Of a stretch of 64,000 nucleotides of DNA, positions 43,276-51,919 are shown one piece after another; position 1 is the stretch's first letter; each line of letters begins with the position of its first letter. The stretch covers positions 3,286,001 to 3,350,000 of the forward strand of contig NZ_CP056087.1 in NCBI RefSeq assembly GCF_001839655.2, given 5' to 3'. Under the pieces are notes generated by a model that saw only the letters and a program-made list of their open reading frames with translations, had not been told where the DNA came from and made no database searches. The stretch is from Pseudomonas argentinensis (GTDB lineage Bacteria > Pseudomonadota > Gammaproteobacteria > Pseudomonadales > Pseudomonadaceae). The position numbers and the translations under genes were made by a program.

Positions 43276-43722
43276 ATGATTGACCTTAAAAATTCAGCCG
43301 ATCAGCAAACTGCCATGGCCGCCTTCTTCTTCGGTTACCAGGCGTTCACCACCAAGGCCGATGAAATGCTCGCGCGCCGCGGCCTGTCGCGGGTGCATCA
43401 GCGCATCCTGTTCTTCATCGCGCGGCATCCGGGGCTGAGCGTCAGCGAACTGCTCGGTTATCTGGGGGTGAGCAAGCAGGCCCTGAGCATTCCCCTGCGC
43501 CAGCTGATGGAAATGCACCTGAGCCGGAGCGTCACCGCCGAGGACGACAAGCGCAAGCGCCTGCTCGGCCTGACCGTCGAAGGCGCCAGACTGGAGCGCG
43601 CCCTGCGCCGCGAGCAGGTCAAGCTGCTGCGGCGGGCGTTCGATGAGAGCGGCAGGCAAGCGGTCGAGGGCTGGCTGGCGGTCAACAAGGCGCTTTGCGG
43701 TACAGCTCGCCCACCGGAGTAG
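43276..43722 (+). CDS. MarR-family transcriptional regulator
   Basis: 148 residues with the MarR winged helix: RVHQRILFFIARHPGLSVSE, LLGYLGVSKQALSIPLRQLM and the wing TAEDDKRKRLLGLTVEG. Likely a ligand-responsive repressor. It is followed by lysE- and benE-type transporter genes on the same strand, which it may control; no operator is evident beside the repeat element upstream. Confidence 0.9.
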   Translation: MIDLKNSADQQTAMAAFFFGYQAFTTKADEMLARRGLSRVHQRILFFIARHPGLSVSELLGYLGVSKQALSIPLRQLMEMHLSRSVTAEDDKRKRLLGLTVEGARLERALRREQVKLLRRAFDESGRQAVEGWLAVNKALCGTARPPE

Positions 43723-43818
43723 CCCCGCCCCAACTGTACGGTCACTTATCGCGAGCTCTGTATGGCGACGATCCCGGCGGCAACCCTTATCGTCGTCGTT
43801 CACTCAAGAGAACTCGTC

Positions 43819-44433
43819 ATGACCCCGGAACTGCTGCTCGCCTTCGTCGCCTTCGCTTTCGTCACCTCGATCACGCCAGGCCCCAACAACATGATGCTGC
43901 TGGCCTCCGGCGTGAACTTCGGCGTGCGCCGCAGCGTGCCGCACATGCTCGGGATCAGCCTCGGTTTCATGGTGCTGATCATCTGCGTCGGGCTGGGTTT
44001 GGGGCAGCTGTTCGAGCGACTGCCGCTGCTGTACACGCTGCTGCGCTACCTGGGCGCCGCCTACCTGCTCTACCTGGCCTGGAAGATCGCCGGCTCCGGC
44101 GCGCCGGACAGCACCGGCGGCGAGCGCGGCAAGCCCTTTACCTTCCTGCAGGCCGCGGCGTTCCAGTGGGTCAATCCCAAGGCCTGGGTCATGGCCATCG
44201 GCGCCATCGCCACCTACACCCCGCAAGAGAATTTCCTGGTCAACGTGCTGCTGATCGCCGCCCTGTTCGCCGTCGTCGGCGGGCCCTGCGTCGGCTTGTG
44301 GACGGTGGCCGGCAGCCTGCTGCGCAACTGGCTGCGTAACGCCACGGTGCTGCGCGTCTTCAATATCGGCATGGCCGTGCTGCTGGTGGTCTCGCTGTAC
44401 CCGATACTCGCCGACATCAAAGGAGTGCTGTAA
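43819..44433 (+). CDS. LysE/RhtB-family amino-acid exporter
   Basis: 204 residues from MTPELLLAFVAFAFVTSITP behind AAGAGAACTC; a start at 43762 adds 19 non-family residues. Five to six membrane segments, the family signature TPGPNNMMLLASG near the N-terminus and FQWVNPKAWVMAIGAI in the middle. Exports amino acids or homoserine-like metabolites; substrate not deducible. The stop overlaps the next start (TAATG). Confidence 0.9.
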   Translation: MTPELLLAFVAFAFVTSITPGPNNMMLLASGVNFGVRRSVPHMLGISLGFMVLIICVGLGLGQLFERLPLLYTLLRYLGAAYLLYLAWKIAGSGAPDSTGGERGKPFTFLQAAAFQWVNPKAWVMAIGAIATYTPQENFLVNVLLIAALFAVVGGPCVGLWTVAGSLLRNWLRNATVLRVFNIGMAVLLVVSLYPILADIKGVL

Positions 44434-45629
44434 TGCGCGAGAGCAGCCAAACGCGCCTGCGCCCGCTGGCCGACACCTCCACCTCTGCGGTGGTTGCCGG
44501 GTTCATCGGCATGCTCACCGGCTATACCAGTTCCCTGGTGCTGATGTTCCAGGCGGGCCAGGCCGCCGGATTGACCAGCGGACAGATTTCCTCGTGGATC
44601 TGGGCGCTGTCGATCGGCATGGCGGTGACCTGCATCGGCCTGTCGCTGCGCTACCGCGCCCCGGTGATGGTCGCCTGGTCGACGCCGGGCGCGGCGCTGC
44701 TGATCACCAGCCTGCCCGGCGTGCCCTACGGCGAGGCGATCGGCGCCTATATCCTCTGTTCGGCGCTGATTCTGGCGTGCGGGCTGACCGGCAGTTTCGA
44801 CCGCATCATGCGCCGCATTCCCGGCTCCATCGCCGCGGCGCTGCTGGCCGGCGTACTGTTCAAGATCGCCCTGGAAATCTGCGTGGCGGCCGAGCAGCAA
44901 CCACTGCTGGTGATCGCCATGCTGTTCACCTACCTGCTGGGCAAGCGCCTGCAGCCGCGCTACGCCGTGCTGGCCGCGCTGGTGGTCGGCTGCGTGCTGG
45001 CCGGTATGCTGGGGCTGCTGAATTTCTCCCAGTTCGAGCTGCAACTGGCCACCCCCGAGTGGACCACACCGAGCTTCTCCATCGCCGCGGCGATCAGTAT
45101 CGGCATCCCGCTGTTCATCGTTGCCATGGCATCGCAGAACCTGCCGGGCATGGCGGTGCTGCGCGCCAACGGTTACGACGTACCGGCGTCGCCCCTGCTC
45201 AACACTACCAGCCTGGTGTCGGTCCTGATGGCGCCCTTCGGCTCCCATGGCATCCATATGGCCGCCATCAGCGCGGCCATCTGCGCCGGTCCGGAAGCCC
45301 ATGAGGATCCGCGCAAGCGCTACACCGCCGCGGTCTGGTGCGGGATCTTCTACGGCATCGCCGGGCTGTTCGGTGCCACCCTCGCCGCCCTGTTCGCCGC
45401 CCTGCCCAAGGCGCTGATCCTGTCGGTGGCCGCCCTGGCGCTGTTCGCCTCGATCATCGGCGGCCTGACCCAGGCCATGGGCGAACCCCGGGAACGCGAA
45501 GCGGCGCTGATCACCTTTCTGGTCACCGCTTCGGGCATGACCCTGTTCGGGGTCGGCTCGGCGTTCTGGGGAATCGTCGCCGGGTTGCTGACGCTGCTGC
45601 TGCTCAATGGCGGGAAGCGCGGTGCCTGA
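44433..45629 (+). CDS. benE: Benzoate/H+ symporter family transporter (BenE)
   Basis: 398 residues, about 12 membrane helices. BenE-family features: STSAVVAGFIGMLTGYTSSL, VAWSTPGAALLITSLPG, SQNLPGMAVLRANGYDVPAS and FGSHGIHMAAISAAICAG. The family imports benzoate, but no benzoate-degradation genes are nearby, so the substrate is uncertain. Translationally coupled to the LysE-type exporter, an unusual importer/exporter pair. Confidence 0.9.
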   Translation: MRESSQTRLRPLADTSTSAVVAGFIGMLTGYTSSLVLMFQAGQAAGLTSGQISSWIWALSIGMAVTCIGLSLRYRAPVMVAWSTPGAALLITSLPGVPYGEAIGAYILCSALILACGLTGSFDRIMRRIPGSIAAALLAGVLFKIALEICVAAEQQPLLVIAMLFTYLLGKRLQPRYAVLAALVVGCVLAGMLGLLNFSQFELQLATPEWTTPSFSIAAAISIGIPLFIVAMASQNLPGMAVLRANGYDVPASPLLNTTSLVSVLMAPFGSHGIHMAAISAAICAGPEAHEDPRKRYTAAVWCGIFYGIAGLFGATLAALFAALPKALILSVAALALFASIIGGLTQAMGEPREREAALITFLVTASGMTLFGVGSAFWGIVAGLLTLLLLNGGKRGA

Positions 45630-45672
45630 AGGCAGTGGTATAGCGATAGCGGCCATTGGCTGCGGGCACCAA

Positions 45673-45737
45673 TTGGTGGGCTAAAGCCCACCCTACAGTT
45701 CGTACGCCATAACGTAGGGTGGGCTTCAGCCCACCAA
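45673..45737. repeat. 24-bp inverted repeat with nested palindromes
   Basis: Arms of 24 bp starting TTGGTGGGCT and ending in GTGGGCTTCAGCCCACCAA are reverse complements except for two positions, around a 17-bp centre. Each arm itself contains GGTGGGCT..AGCCCACC. Lies after benE, between convergent genes, so it may terminate both or be a mobile REP-like unit. Confidence 0.8.
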
Positions 45738-45786
45738 AAATTGAATGGCCGCTACTTTCTTGAATCAGTCGTTACGCGGCGACATC

Positions 45787-46671
45787 TCAGACCTCGGCCC
45801 TCAACTGCTTGCCATGGGCCGCATTCACCCACCAGCCGAAGGCCGCAGCGGTGAAGAACATGATGATGCTGTACAGCGCCGCGGGAATCGCCATGGTGCT
45901 GTTGTTGAGCAGCACCGGGCTGAGCGCCAGGGCAATGGCCAGGGTACCGTTGTGGATGCCAATCTCCATGCCGATGGCGATGGCTTGGCGCAGGCTCAGG
46001 TTGAGCAGGCGCGGCACGAAGTAGCCCACCGCCAGGCTCAGCAGGTTGAAGGCCAGCGCCGCGGCGCCCACCACCGGCGCGTAATCGAGCACCGTCTGCC
46101 AGTCCTTGACCAGTGCCAGCACGATGATCAGCAGCAGGAACAGGGCGGAAATGATCTTCACGGGGTTTTCCATGCGCAGGGCGAAACCGGGAAAGCGGCT
46201 GCGCAGGAACATGCCGATGGCCACCGGCCCCAGCACGATGACGAACACCTGCACCACCTTGGCGAATTGCAGCGCAATGGCCTGGTCACCTTCCATGAAG
46301 TAGGCCAGTGACAGGTTGACGATAAAGGGCATGGTCAGCACCGCGACCACCGAGTTCACCGCGGTCAGGGTGATGTTCAGCGCCACGTCGCCATGGGCCA
46401 GGTGGCTGTACAGGTTGGCCGAGGTGCCGCCGGGCGAGGCGGCCAGCAGCATCATGCCGACCGCCAGGGCGGGCGCCAGGCCAAATGCCTGAACCATGAA
46501 GAAACAGGCCACCGGCAGCAGCAGCAACTGGCAGAACAGCCCGATCAGCACCGGCTTGGGGTACTTCACCACCCGGGCGAAATCCGCCAGGGTCAGTGAC
46601 AAACCCAGGCCGAGCATGATGATGCCCAGGGCCAGGGGAAGAAACACACTCAGCAAGGGACTTGCAGTCAT
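45787..46671 (-). CDS. Bile acid:sodium symporter family (SBF) transporter
   Basis: 294 residues from MTASPLLSVFLPLALGIIML behind GAGGTAGCG; the 53 preceding in-frame residues lack hydrophobic character. About 9-10 membrane segments; ASPGGTSANLYSHLAHGDVA and the EIGIHNGTLAIALAL segment are the SBF family signatures. Substrate unknown (bacterial members carry organic acids, pantoate or sulfur compounds). Divergent from the oxidoreductase gene. Confidence 0.9.
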   Translation of the reverse strand: MTASPLLSVFLPLALGIIMLGLGLSLTLADFARVVKYPKPVLIGLFCQLLLLPVACFFMVQAFGLAPALAVGMMLLAASPGGTSANLYSHLAHGDVALNITLTAVNSVVAVLTMPFIVNLSLAYFMEGDQAIALQFAKVVQVFVIVLGPVAIGMFLRSRFPGFALRMENPVKIISALFLLLIIVLALVKDWQTVLDYAPVVGAAALAFNLLSLAVGYFVPRLLNLSLRQAIAIGMEIGIHNGTLAIALALSPVLLNNSTMAIPAALYSIIMFFTAAAFGWWVNAAHGKQLRAEV

Positions 46672-46854
46672 CGCTACCTCGGCCTGGTCAGACTTCCGTG
46701 ATCGTGATCCACACTGTAGCGGGCTATCGACGCCTTGCGCGCGGGCGATGGCCCCATCAGTTCGATGGATCGGCAAACATTCGGCCACTGCGACATCCTT
46801 GTCCAATCCCAGGCCGAGGATTATCACCACAGCTTATTTCAACGGAGGCTCTCC

Positions 46855-47859
46855 ATGTCCACTCAGCTCAACCGTCAGTTTCTGCTCGCCAAACGCCCCA
46901 GCGGCATGGTCAGCCGCGATACGTTCGATTACGTGGAAAAACCGGTCGGCGAACCGGGCAATGGGCAGATCCTGGTCAAGAACCGCTACCTGTCGCTGGA
47001 CCCGGCCATGCGCGGCTGGATGAACGAAGGCAAGTCCTATATCGCGCCAGTGGGCCTGGGCGACGTGATGCGCGCCCTCGGCGTCGGTGAGGTGGTGGCC
47101 TCCAACCACCCGGATTACTCCGTTGGCGATCACGTCAATGGGGCCCTCGGCGTGCAGGACTATTTTCTCGGCGAGCCCAAGGGCTTCTACAAGGTCGACC
47201 CCAAGCGCGCGCCGCTGCCGGTGTACCTGTCGGCCCTCGGCATGACCGGCATGACCGCCTACTTCGCCCTGCTCGATGTCGGCGCACCGAAAGCCGGTGA
47301 CACCGTGGTGCTGTCCGGCGCCGCCGGCGCGGTGGGCAGCATTGCCGGGCAGATCGCCAAGCTCAAGGGCTGCCGGGTGATCGGCATCGCCGGCGGCAGG
47401 GAGAAATGCGCCTACCTGATCGACGAGCTGGGTTTCGATGCGGCCATCGATTACAAAAGCGAAGACCTGCCTGAAGCCCTCAAGCGCGAATGCCCCAAGG
47501 GCGTCGACGTGTATTTCGACAACGTCGGTGGCGACACCCTCGATGCCGTACTCGGCCGCTTGGCGCCCAAGGCGCGTATCGTCATCTGCGGGGCGATCAG
47601 CCAGTACAACAACAAGGAAGCGGTCAAGGGCCCGGCCAATCACCTGTCCCTGCTGGTCAATCGCGCACGCATGGAGGGCTTCGTGGTCATGGATCACGCC
47701 GCCAACTTCGCCAGCGCCGCGGCGGAAATCGGCGGCTGGCTGGCCAGCGGCCAGATCAAGTCCAGGGAGCACGTCGTCGAGGGCCTGGAAACCTTCCCGG
47801 AAACCCTGCTCAAGCTGTTCAAGGGCGAGAACTTCGGCAAGTTGGTACTCAAGGTCTGA
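46855..47859 (+). CDS. NADP-dependent medium-chain oxidoreductase (alkenal/curcumin reductase-like)
   Basis: 334 residues from MSTQLNRQFLLAKRPSGMVS behind ACGGAGG. MDR superfamily without catalytic zinc. LSLDPAMRGWMNEGKSYIAP is typical of the leukotriene B4 dehydrogenase/CurA group, and the Rossmann motif is SGAAGAVGSIAGQIAKLKGC, followed by VYFDNVGGDTLDAVL. Reduces alpha,beta-unsaturated carbonyls with NADPH. Stand-alone gene. Confidence 0.93.
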   Translation: MSTQLNRQFLLAKRPSGMVSRDTFDYVEKPVGEPGNGQILVKNRYLSLDPAMRGWMNEGKSYIAPVGLGDVMRALGVGEVVASNHPDYSVGDHVNGALGVQDYFLGEPKGFYKVDPKRAPLPVYLSALGMTGMTAYFALLDVGAPKAGDTVVLSGAAGAVGSIAGQIAKLKGCRVIGIAGGREKCAYLIDELGFDAAIDYKSEDLPEALKRECPKGVDVYFDNVGGDTLDAVLGRLAPKARIVICGAISQYNNKEAVKGPANHLSLLVNRARMEGFVVMDHAANFASAAAEIGGWLASGQIKSREHVVEGLETFPETLLKLFKGENFGKLVLKV

Positions 47860-48051
47860 CCTTCAACCGGGCGGCCAACAGGCCGCCCGGCTCTCACCCC
47901 CAGTGCAACAGTTCCTGGTCGCCTGCCCGCTGGTCACCCACGAAGCAAAGATGGCCACTGGCCATTAAATTGCTTGAGCCTGCATGACCGTTCGGTTAGT
48001 TTCGCCGCCATGCAGCCAGACGGCTAAACGTTTTCACGCGCCGGAGTCAGG

Positions 48052-48459
48052 ATGGAACTGTTCTTCACTGCCATAACCCTCGTGCTGGTCGGCGCGGTCT
48101 ACTTCCTGCTGCAGCGCGCGCGCAGCCCGGCAACGCAATGCCGCAAGCAGATGAGTGACTGGCTGGCGCGCTTCGACGCGGCCACGCCGGTCGAACAACA
48201 CGAGATGGCCGAAGCGCTACTGCGTCAATCGGCCGAGTTGGCGTCGCAGATGGGGATCGAGGTCTATCTCGACGAATTGCTGCCGGCCGGTGACGACCCC
48301 ATCGAGCTGATCCGCGCCTGGCAAGCGCAGCTGCCCATCGCCATTCCCGCCCATGCCCTGCCCAACACGCCCGCACGCACGGTGGGCGCCCTGCTGCTGA
48401 TTCGCGACGTGCAACCGGAGAGCTTTCGCGCGCTGCTGGGCCAGGCCGTCACCAGTTGA
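48052..48459 (+). CDS. Hypothetical membrane-anchored protein, 135 aa
   Basis: MELFFTAITLVLVGAVYFLL is a single N-terminal membrane segment; the rest is soluble and acidic (RQSAELASQMGIEVYLDELL, PAHALPNTPARTVGALLLIR). No domain recognised. Codon use is like that of the chromosomal neighbours. Followed by repeat copy 2. Confidence 0.7.
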   Translation: MELFFTAITLVLVGAVYFLLQRARSPATQCRKQMSDWLARFDAATPVEQHEMAEALLRQSAELASQMGIEVYLDELLPAGDDPIELIRAWQAQLPIAIPAHALPNTPARTVGALLLIRDVQPESFRALLGQAVTS

Positions 48460-48494
48460 GGGCGGTACAGGGCTTCTACGAGCCCCCAGGGCCT

Positions 48495-48611
48495 GCGAGG
48501 CAAGGCACGAGCCGCGAAGTTTAGAGGGCTAAATGAGCCGGCGAGAAACGCCGCATCGCGGCAAAGCGAGCCCGGCCCTGCGGCTTGCGCGGCAGTGTCA
48601 ATAGGCCCTAG
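48495..48611. repeat. Dispersed repeat copy 2 (short form)
   Basis: From GCGAGGCAAGGCACGAGCCG to GGCCCTGCGGCTTGCGCGG, closely matching the left part of copy 1, then a degenerate end GTGTCAATAGGCCCTA that resembles CGTCAACAGACCCT. It lacks ~150 bp of copy 1. Confidence 0.8.
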
Positions 48612-48700
48612 AGGCTGCGCATCAGGATGATCGGCAAAGCCGTGAACAGCAGCGTAACCACGAAAAGAATCAGCAGCAGATCAAGGCTATAGAAGGTCAC
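48608..48700 (-). CDS. Possible 30-aa single-span membrane protein
   Basis: GTG start behind GGAGAATGAC; sequence TFYSLDLLLILFVVTLLFTA then LPIILMRSL, almost entirely one membrane helix. Its TAG stop uses the terminal bases of repeat copy 2. No homologue recognised; could be a real small protein or chance. Confidence 0.4.
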   Translation of the reverse strand: MTFYSLDLLLILFVVTLLFTALPIILMRSL

Positions 48701-48986
48701 GTCATTCTCCAGGCGGACAGGCTTGGTGTCCACATCAGGGTTACCCACGCCGCATCGATTGCGGCAACAGAGGCCAGTGACCACTTCCCGGTTGCGCGAT
48801 GGTTCATGAGCGCAAGACTTCGGATCACCCTTTCACCATAGCTCAGCTATCGCCCACTGGCATGCCGGCATGCGACAGGCTGCCGCATGCCGGCGACCCG
48901 ATGGCCCTCCCCGTCAGACCATTGACCGGAACTTCTGCGCTCTGAAGCCTACTGAAAACTGTATCGGCTTTTTCAGGAGACCCCGA

Positions 48987-50123
48987 ATGGGACAGTGGAA
49001 CATCTGGTTAGATCGCGACCTGTGGATCGCCATCGGTATCGTGGTGGCGGCGACCGCAGTGATCTATACCGTGCTGCGCACCTTGGTCGGCATCGTTCAC
49101 AAGCGGCTGCTCACCTGGTCCAAGGGTCAGGACGGCAACTGGCAACATTTCGTCGCGGTGGTGGTTGGGCGTACCAACCGCACCCTGCTCCTGGCGTTCT
49201 CACTGTTGCTGGCCCTGCGCCTCCCGGAACTGCCCGGCAGCTGGCAGGCCGCGCTGAGCCACACCTGGTTCGTCGCCCTGGCGCTGCAGATCGCCCTCTG
49301 GGTGGATACCGGGGTGCGCCTGTGGTCGCGCAGCCTGGTGGTCGGCAAGCACGGTGGCAGCGGCTACAACCCGGTGATGACCACCATCATCAGCATCATG
49401 GTGCTGATCGTCATCTGGTCGGTGATGCTGCTGTCGATCCTCGCCAACCTGGGCGTGGACATCACCGCCCTGGTGGCCAGCCTCGGGGTCGGTGGTATCG
49501 CCGTGGCGCTGGCGGTGCAGACGGTGCTGAGCGATGTGTTCGCCTCGCTGTCGATCGGCGTCGACAAACCCTTCGAGATCGGCGACTTCGTGGTGTTCGG
49601 CGAGGTGGCCGGCAGCATCGAGCATATCGGCTTGAAGACCACGCGGATCCGCAGCCTCAGCGGCGAGCAGGTGGTCTGCGCCAACGCCGACCTGCTGCGC
49701 CAGATCGTGCACAACTACAAGCGCATGGACACGCGACGCATCGTGTTCAAGTTCGGCATCAGCTACGACACGCCGAGCGACAAGGTGCGCCAGGTGTCGG
49801 AACGGGTCGGCGAGATCATCCGCGCCACGCCGAAAACCAAGTTCGACCGCGCGCACTTTCTGGGCTTCGACGAGAGCCAGCTGACCTTCGAGGTGGTCTA
49901 TATCGTGCAAAGTTCGGACTACAACCAGTACATGGACATCCAGCAGGAGATCAACCTGCAGCTGCTCGATGCGCTACGTGAGCTGGATGTGCGCTTCGCC
50001 CTGCCGCGCCGCGATCTGCGCCTGGTCGGCGAGCACATGCCGACCCTCAAGGTGGCGGGCTTGCCGCAGCAGGCCGAGCACGAGGCGGAGGATCAGGAGC
50101 AGCGCCTGCCGCGCTTCAGCTAA
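48987..50123 (+). CDS. MscS-family mechanosensitive ion channel
   Basis: 378 residues from MGQWNIWLDRDLWIAIGIVV behind CAGGAGACC; 39 in-frame residues upstream look untranslated. Four predicted membrane helices, with the MscS pore helix and following beta domain in ALVASLGVGGIAVALAVQTV, LSDVFASLSIGVDKPFEIGD and FVVFGEVAGSIEHIGLKTTR. Relieves turgor on osmotic downshock. C-terminal tail acidic (EHEAEDQEQRLPRFS). Confidence 0.92.
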   Translation: MGQWNIWLDRDLWIAIGIVVAATAVIYTVLRTLVGIVHKRLLTWSKGQDGNWQHFVAVVVGRTNRTLLLAFSLLLALRLPELPGSWQAALSHTWFVALALQIALWVDTGVRLWSRSLVVGKHGGSGYNPVMTTIISIMVLIVIWSVMLLSILANLGVDITALVASLGVGGIAVALAVQTVLSDVFASLSIGVDKPFEIGDFVVFGEVAGSIEHIGLKTTRIRSLSGEQVVCANADLLRQIVHNYKRMDTRRIVFKFGISYDTPSDKVRQVSERVGEIIRATPKTKFDRAHFLGFDESQLTFEVVYIVQSSDYNQYMDIQQEINLQLLDALRELDVRFALPRRDLRLVGEHMPTLKVAGLPQQAEHEAEDQEQRLPRFS

Positions 50124-50141
50124 GCCTGCGCGGACAGGGTG

Positions 50142-50537
50142 TCAGCGGCAACCGCTCAGGCGGTTGCAATTGACCCGGTCGCGATCCCCCTGGGAGCTGG
50201 ACAATCGGCTGACCACGTTCCAGCCGATTCGGCGGCTGGAGCCGACCCACACCTGCCCGTCGGCGCTGACACCGGTGAACAGCTGCAGCCGGCCATAGGT
50301 GGTGCTGGTCTGTGACCAGCCGAGCCCGCTGATCACGTCGAAGCCGCGCATCAGGGTGTCGTTGCCCTGCTGGGCGATGCCATAGTGGTTGCCGAAACGA
50401 TCCGTGCAGTTGAGCAGCGTCGCGCTGCGCGTACAGCGCATGGCGTCGCCCGGCAAGGTAAAGGCGGCGTGGGCCGACAGGCTCAGGCAGAACAGCAGGA
50501 CGGTGGTAATCCAGCGCAACGGGGTATCCACTCGCAA
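50142..50537 (-). CDS. Hypothetical secreted protein, 131 aa
   Basis: A signal peptide (RWITTVLLFCLSLSAHAAF) and ~105 mature residues with four cysteines (RCTRSATLLNCTD and VNCNRLSGC) that could form disulfides, plus GLGWSQTSTTYGRLQLFTGV. No known domain. The start is uncertain: TTG at 50537 or GTG at 50531, with no strong ribosome binding site. Confidence 0.65.
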   Translation of the reverse strand: MRVDTPLRWITTVLLFCLSLSAHAAFTLPGDAMRCTRSATLLNCTDRFGNHYGIAQQGNDTLMRGFDVISGLGWSQTSTTYGRLQLFTGVSADGQVWVGSSRRIGWNVVSRLSSSQGDRDRVNCNRLSGCR

Positions 50538-50563
50538 TCAGGTCCGTCAGCCTATCAGATCGA

Positions 50564-51919
50564 TCAGAATCGGCCAGTCAGCGGGTACTCGACCGCCAGC
50601 CGCAGCTGATCCGTGTCGCCCTCCGCCTGCGCCGCGTTGCCGCGGTGCACGCTCTGGCGCAGCAGCACGTTGAGCCCTTCCAGGGTGCCGGACTGCACCA
50701 CATAGCGCAGGTTGAGATCGCGCTCCCAGTGCTTGCCGCCCTTGCCGTAGCCCAGCCAGGCGTAACTGCCCTTGGGGTCCACGTCGCTGCCGTCGATGCC
50801 GCTGCCACGCACATAGGCAGCGCCGGCGCTGAGCCCGGGGAGGCCGAGAGCGGCCATGTCGTAGGTATAGGCCAACTGCCAGGATCGCTCATTGGGCGCG
50901 TTGAAGTCGGAAAGTTGCACGGCATTGCCCAGCCAGATGGCACCGCGGGTCACGTAATCGAAGGGACTGTCGCCATCGACCTTCTGGTAGCCCAGGGCGA
51001 TCTTGTGAAAGCCCTCGCTGTAGCTCAGCAGCAAACTGGCGGTGGTATTGGACACCCGGCCGGCCAGCGCCTGACCGATGTCGCTGCTGCGGTAGAGATT
51101 GAGATCGGCGCTCAGCGCTCGCTCGTCATCGAAGGCATGGATGTAGTTGACGCCCAGGTAACCCGTACGCCAGCTGTCTTCCAGCTCACCACCGTAGAGG
51201 CTCAGCGACAGTGCCGGCACGCCCGTATAGGAGCCGCCCACGAAGCTGAACGCGTTGCCCAGTGGCCGGCTGGGGTCTGCGTAGTTGATGATCAGTGGAT
51301 TGTTGTTGCTGCGCGAATTGCGATCCGCCGAGCCGGTGAAGTGCCCGCCGGTCAACACCAGGTCATCGATTTCGCGGCTGTCGATAAACCAGCCGGTATG
51401 GGTTTCCGGCAGCAGACGGCTATCCGACGAGGAAAAGATCGGCGTCTTGACCCGTTGCTCGCCGTAGCGCACCCAGGTCGATGACAGGCGCGCCTTGACG
51501 GCTGCGCCACCGCGCGCAGCGTCGTTCTGATCATAACCGTCGTTGTCCACCGGCATGTGACGCATCTTGCCCGCGCGACCGCCGCCGCCATCGAGCTTGT
51601 GTGACAGGTACAGATGGCCATCGAGCCCGAAACCCACGGTGCCCTGGGTGAATCCGGACTTCACCTCGCCCTGCATGCCGTAGCCCCACTCCTCGGCATA
51701 ACCGTTGCGGCTGTCACGCGGCTTGTAGGCGTTGCGTGCGCCATTGCTGCGCCCGCCATTTCGATAGTCGCGATTCTCGTACACACTGCGATTGAGCAGG
51801 CTCCAGGTGGCATCGCCGATAAAGCCGGCACTTTTGACCTGCTCGTCGCCAGCTGCCAAGGGCTGGGGTGAAACGCAGCATGCCGTTACGGCAAGCAAAC
51901 CTAGATATGACCTGTTCAC
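50564..51919 (-). CDS. OprD-family outer-membrane porin
   Basis: 451 residues; GTG start behind AAGGAGCAATC overlaps the MFS stop (GTGA), so the two are coupled. Signal peptide NRSYLGLLAVTACCVSPQPL. OprD features: SAGFIGDATWSLLNRSVYEN, YAEEWGYGMQGEVKSGFTQG, the GLDGHLYLSHKLDGG segment, and a C-terminal beta-strand ending in Phe (LRLAVEYPLTGRF). Forms substrate-specific channels for small organic solutes. Last gene of the B12-riboswitch-headed operon. Confidence 0.92.
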   Translation of the reverse strand: MNRSYLGLLAVTACCVSPQPLAAGDEQVKSAGFIGDATWSLLNRSVYENRDYRNGGRSNGARNAYKPRDSRNGYAEEWGYGMQGEVKSGFTQGTVGFGLDGHLYLSHKLDGGGGRAGKMRHMPVDNDGYDQNDAARGGAAVKARLSSTWVRYGEQRVKTPIFSSSDSRLLPETHTGWFIDSREIDDLVLTGGHFTGSADRNSRSNNNPLIINYADPSRPLGNAFSFVGGSYTGVPALSLSLYGGELEDSWRTGYLGVNYIHAFDDERALSADLNLYRSSDIGQALAGRVSNTTASLLLSYSEGFHKIALGYQKVDGDSPFDYVTRGAIWLGNAVQLSDFNAPNERSWQLAYTYDMAALGLPGLSAGAAYVRGSGIDGSDVDPKGSYAWLGYGKGGKHWERDLNLRYVVQSGTLEGLNVLLRQSVHRGNAAQAEGDTDQLRLAVEYPLTGRF

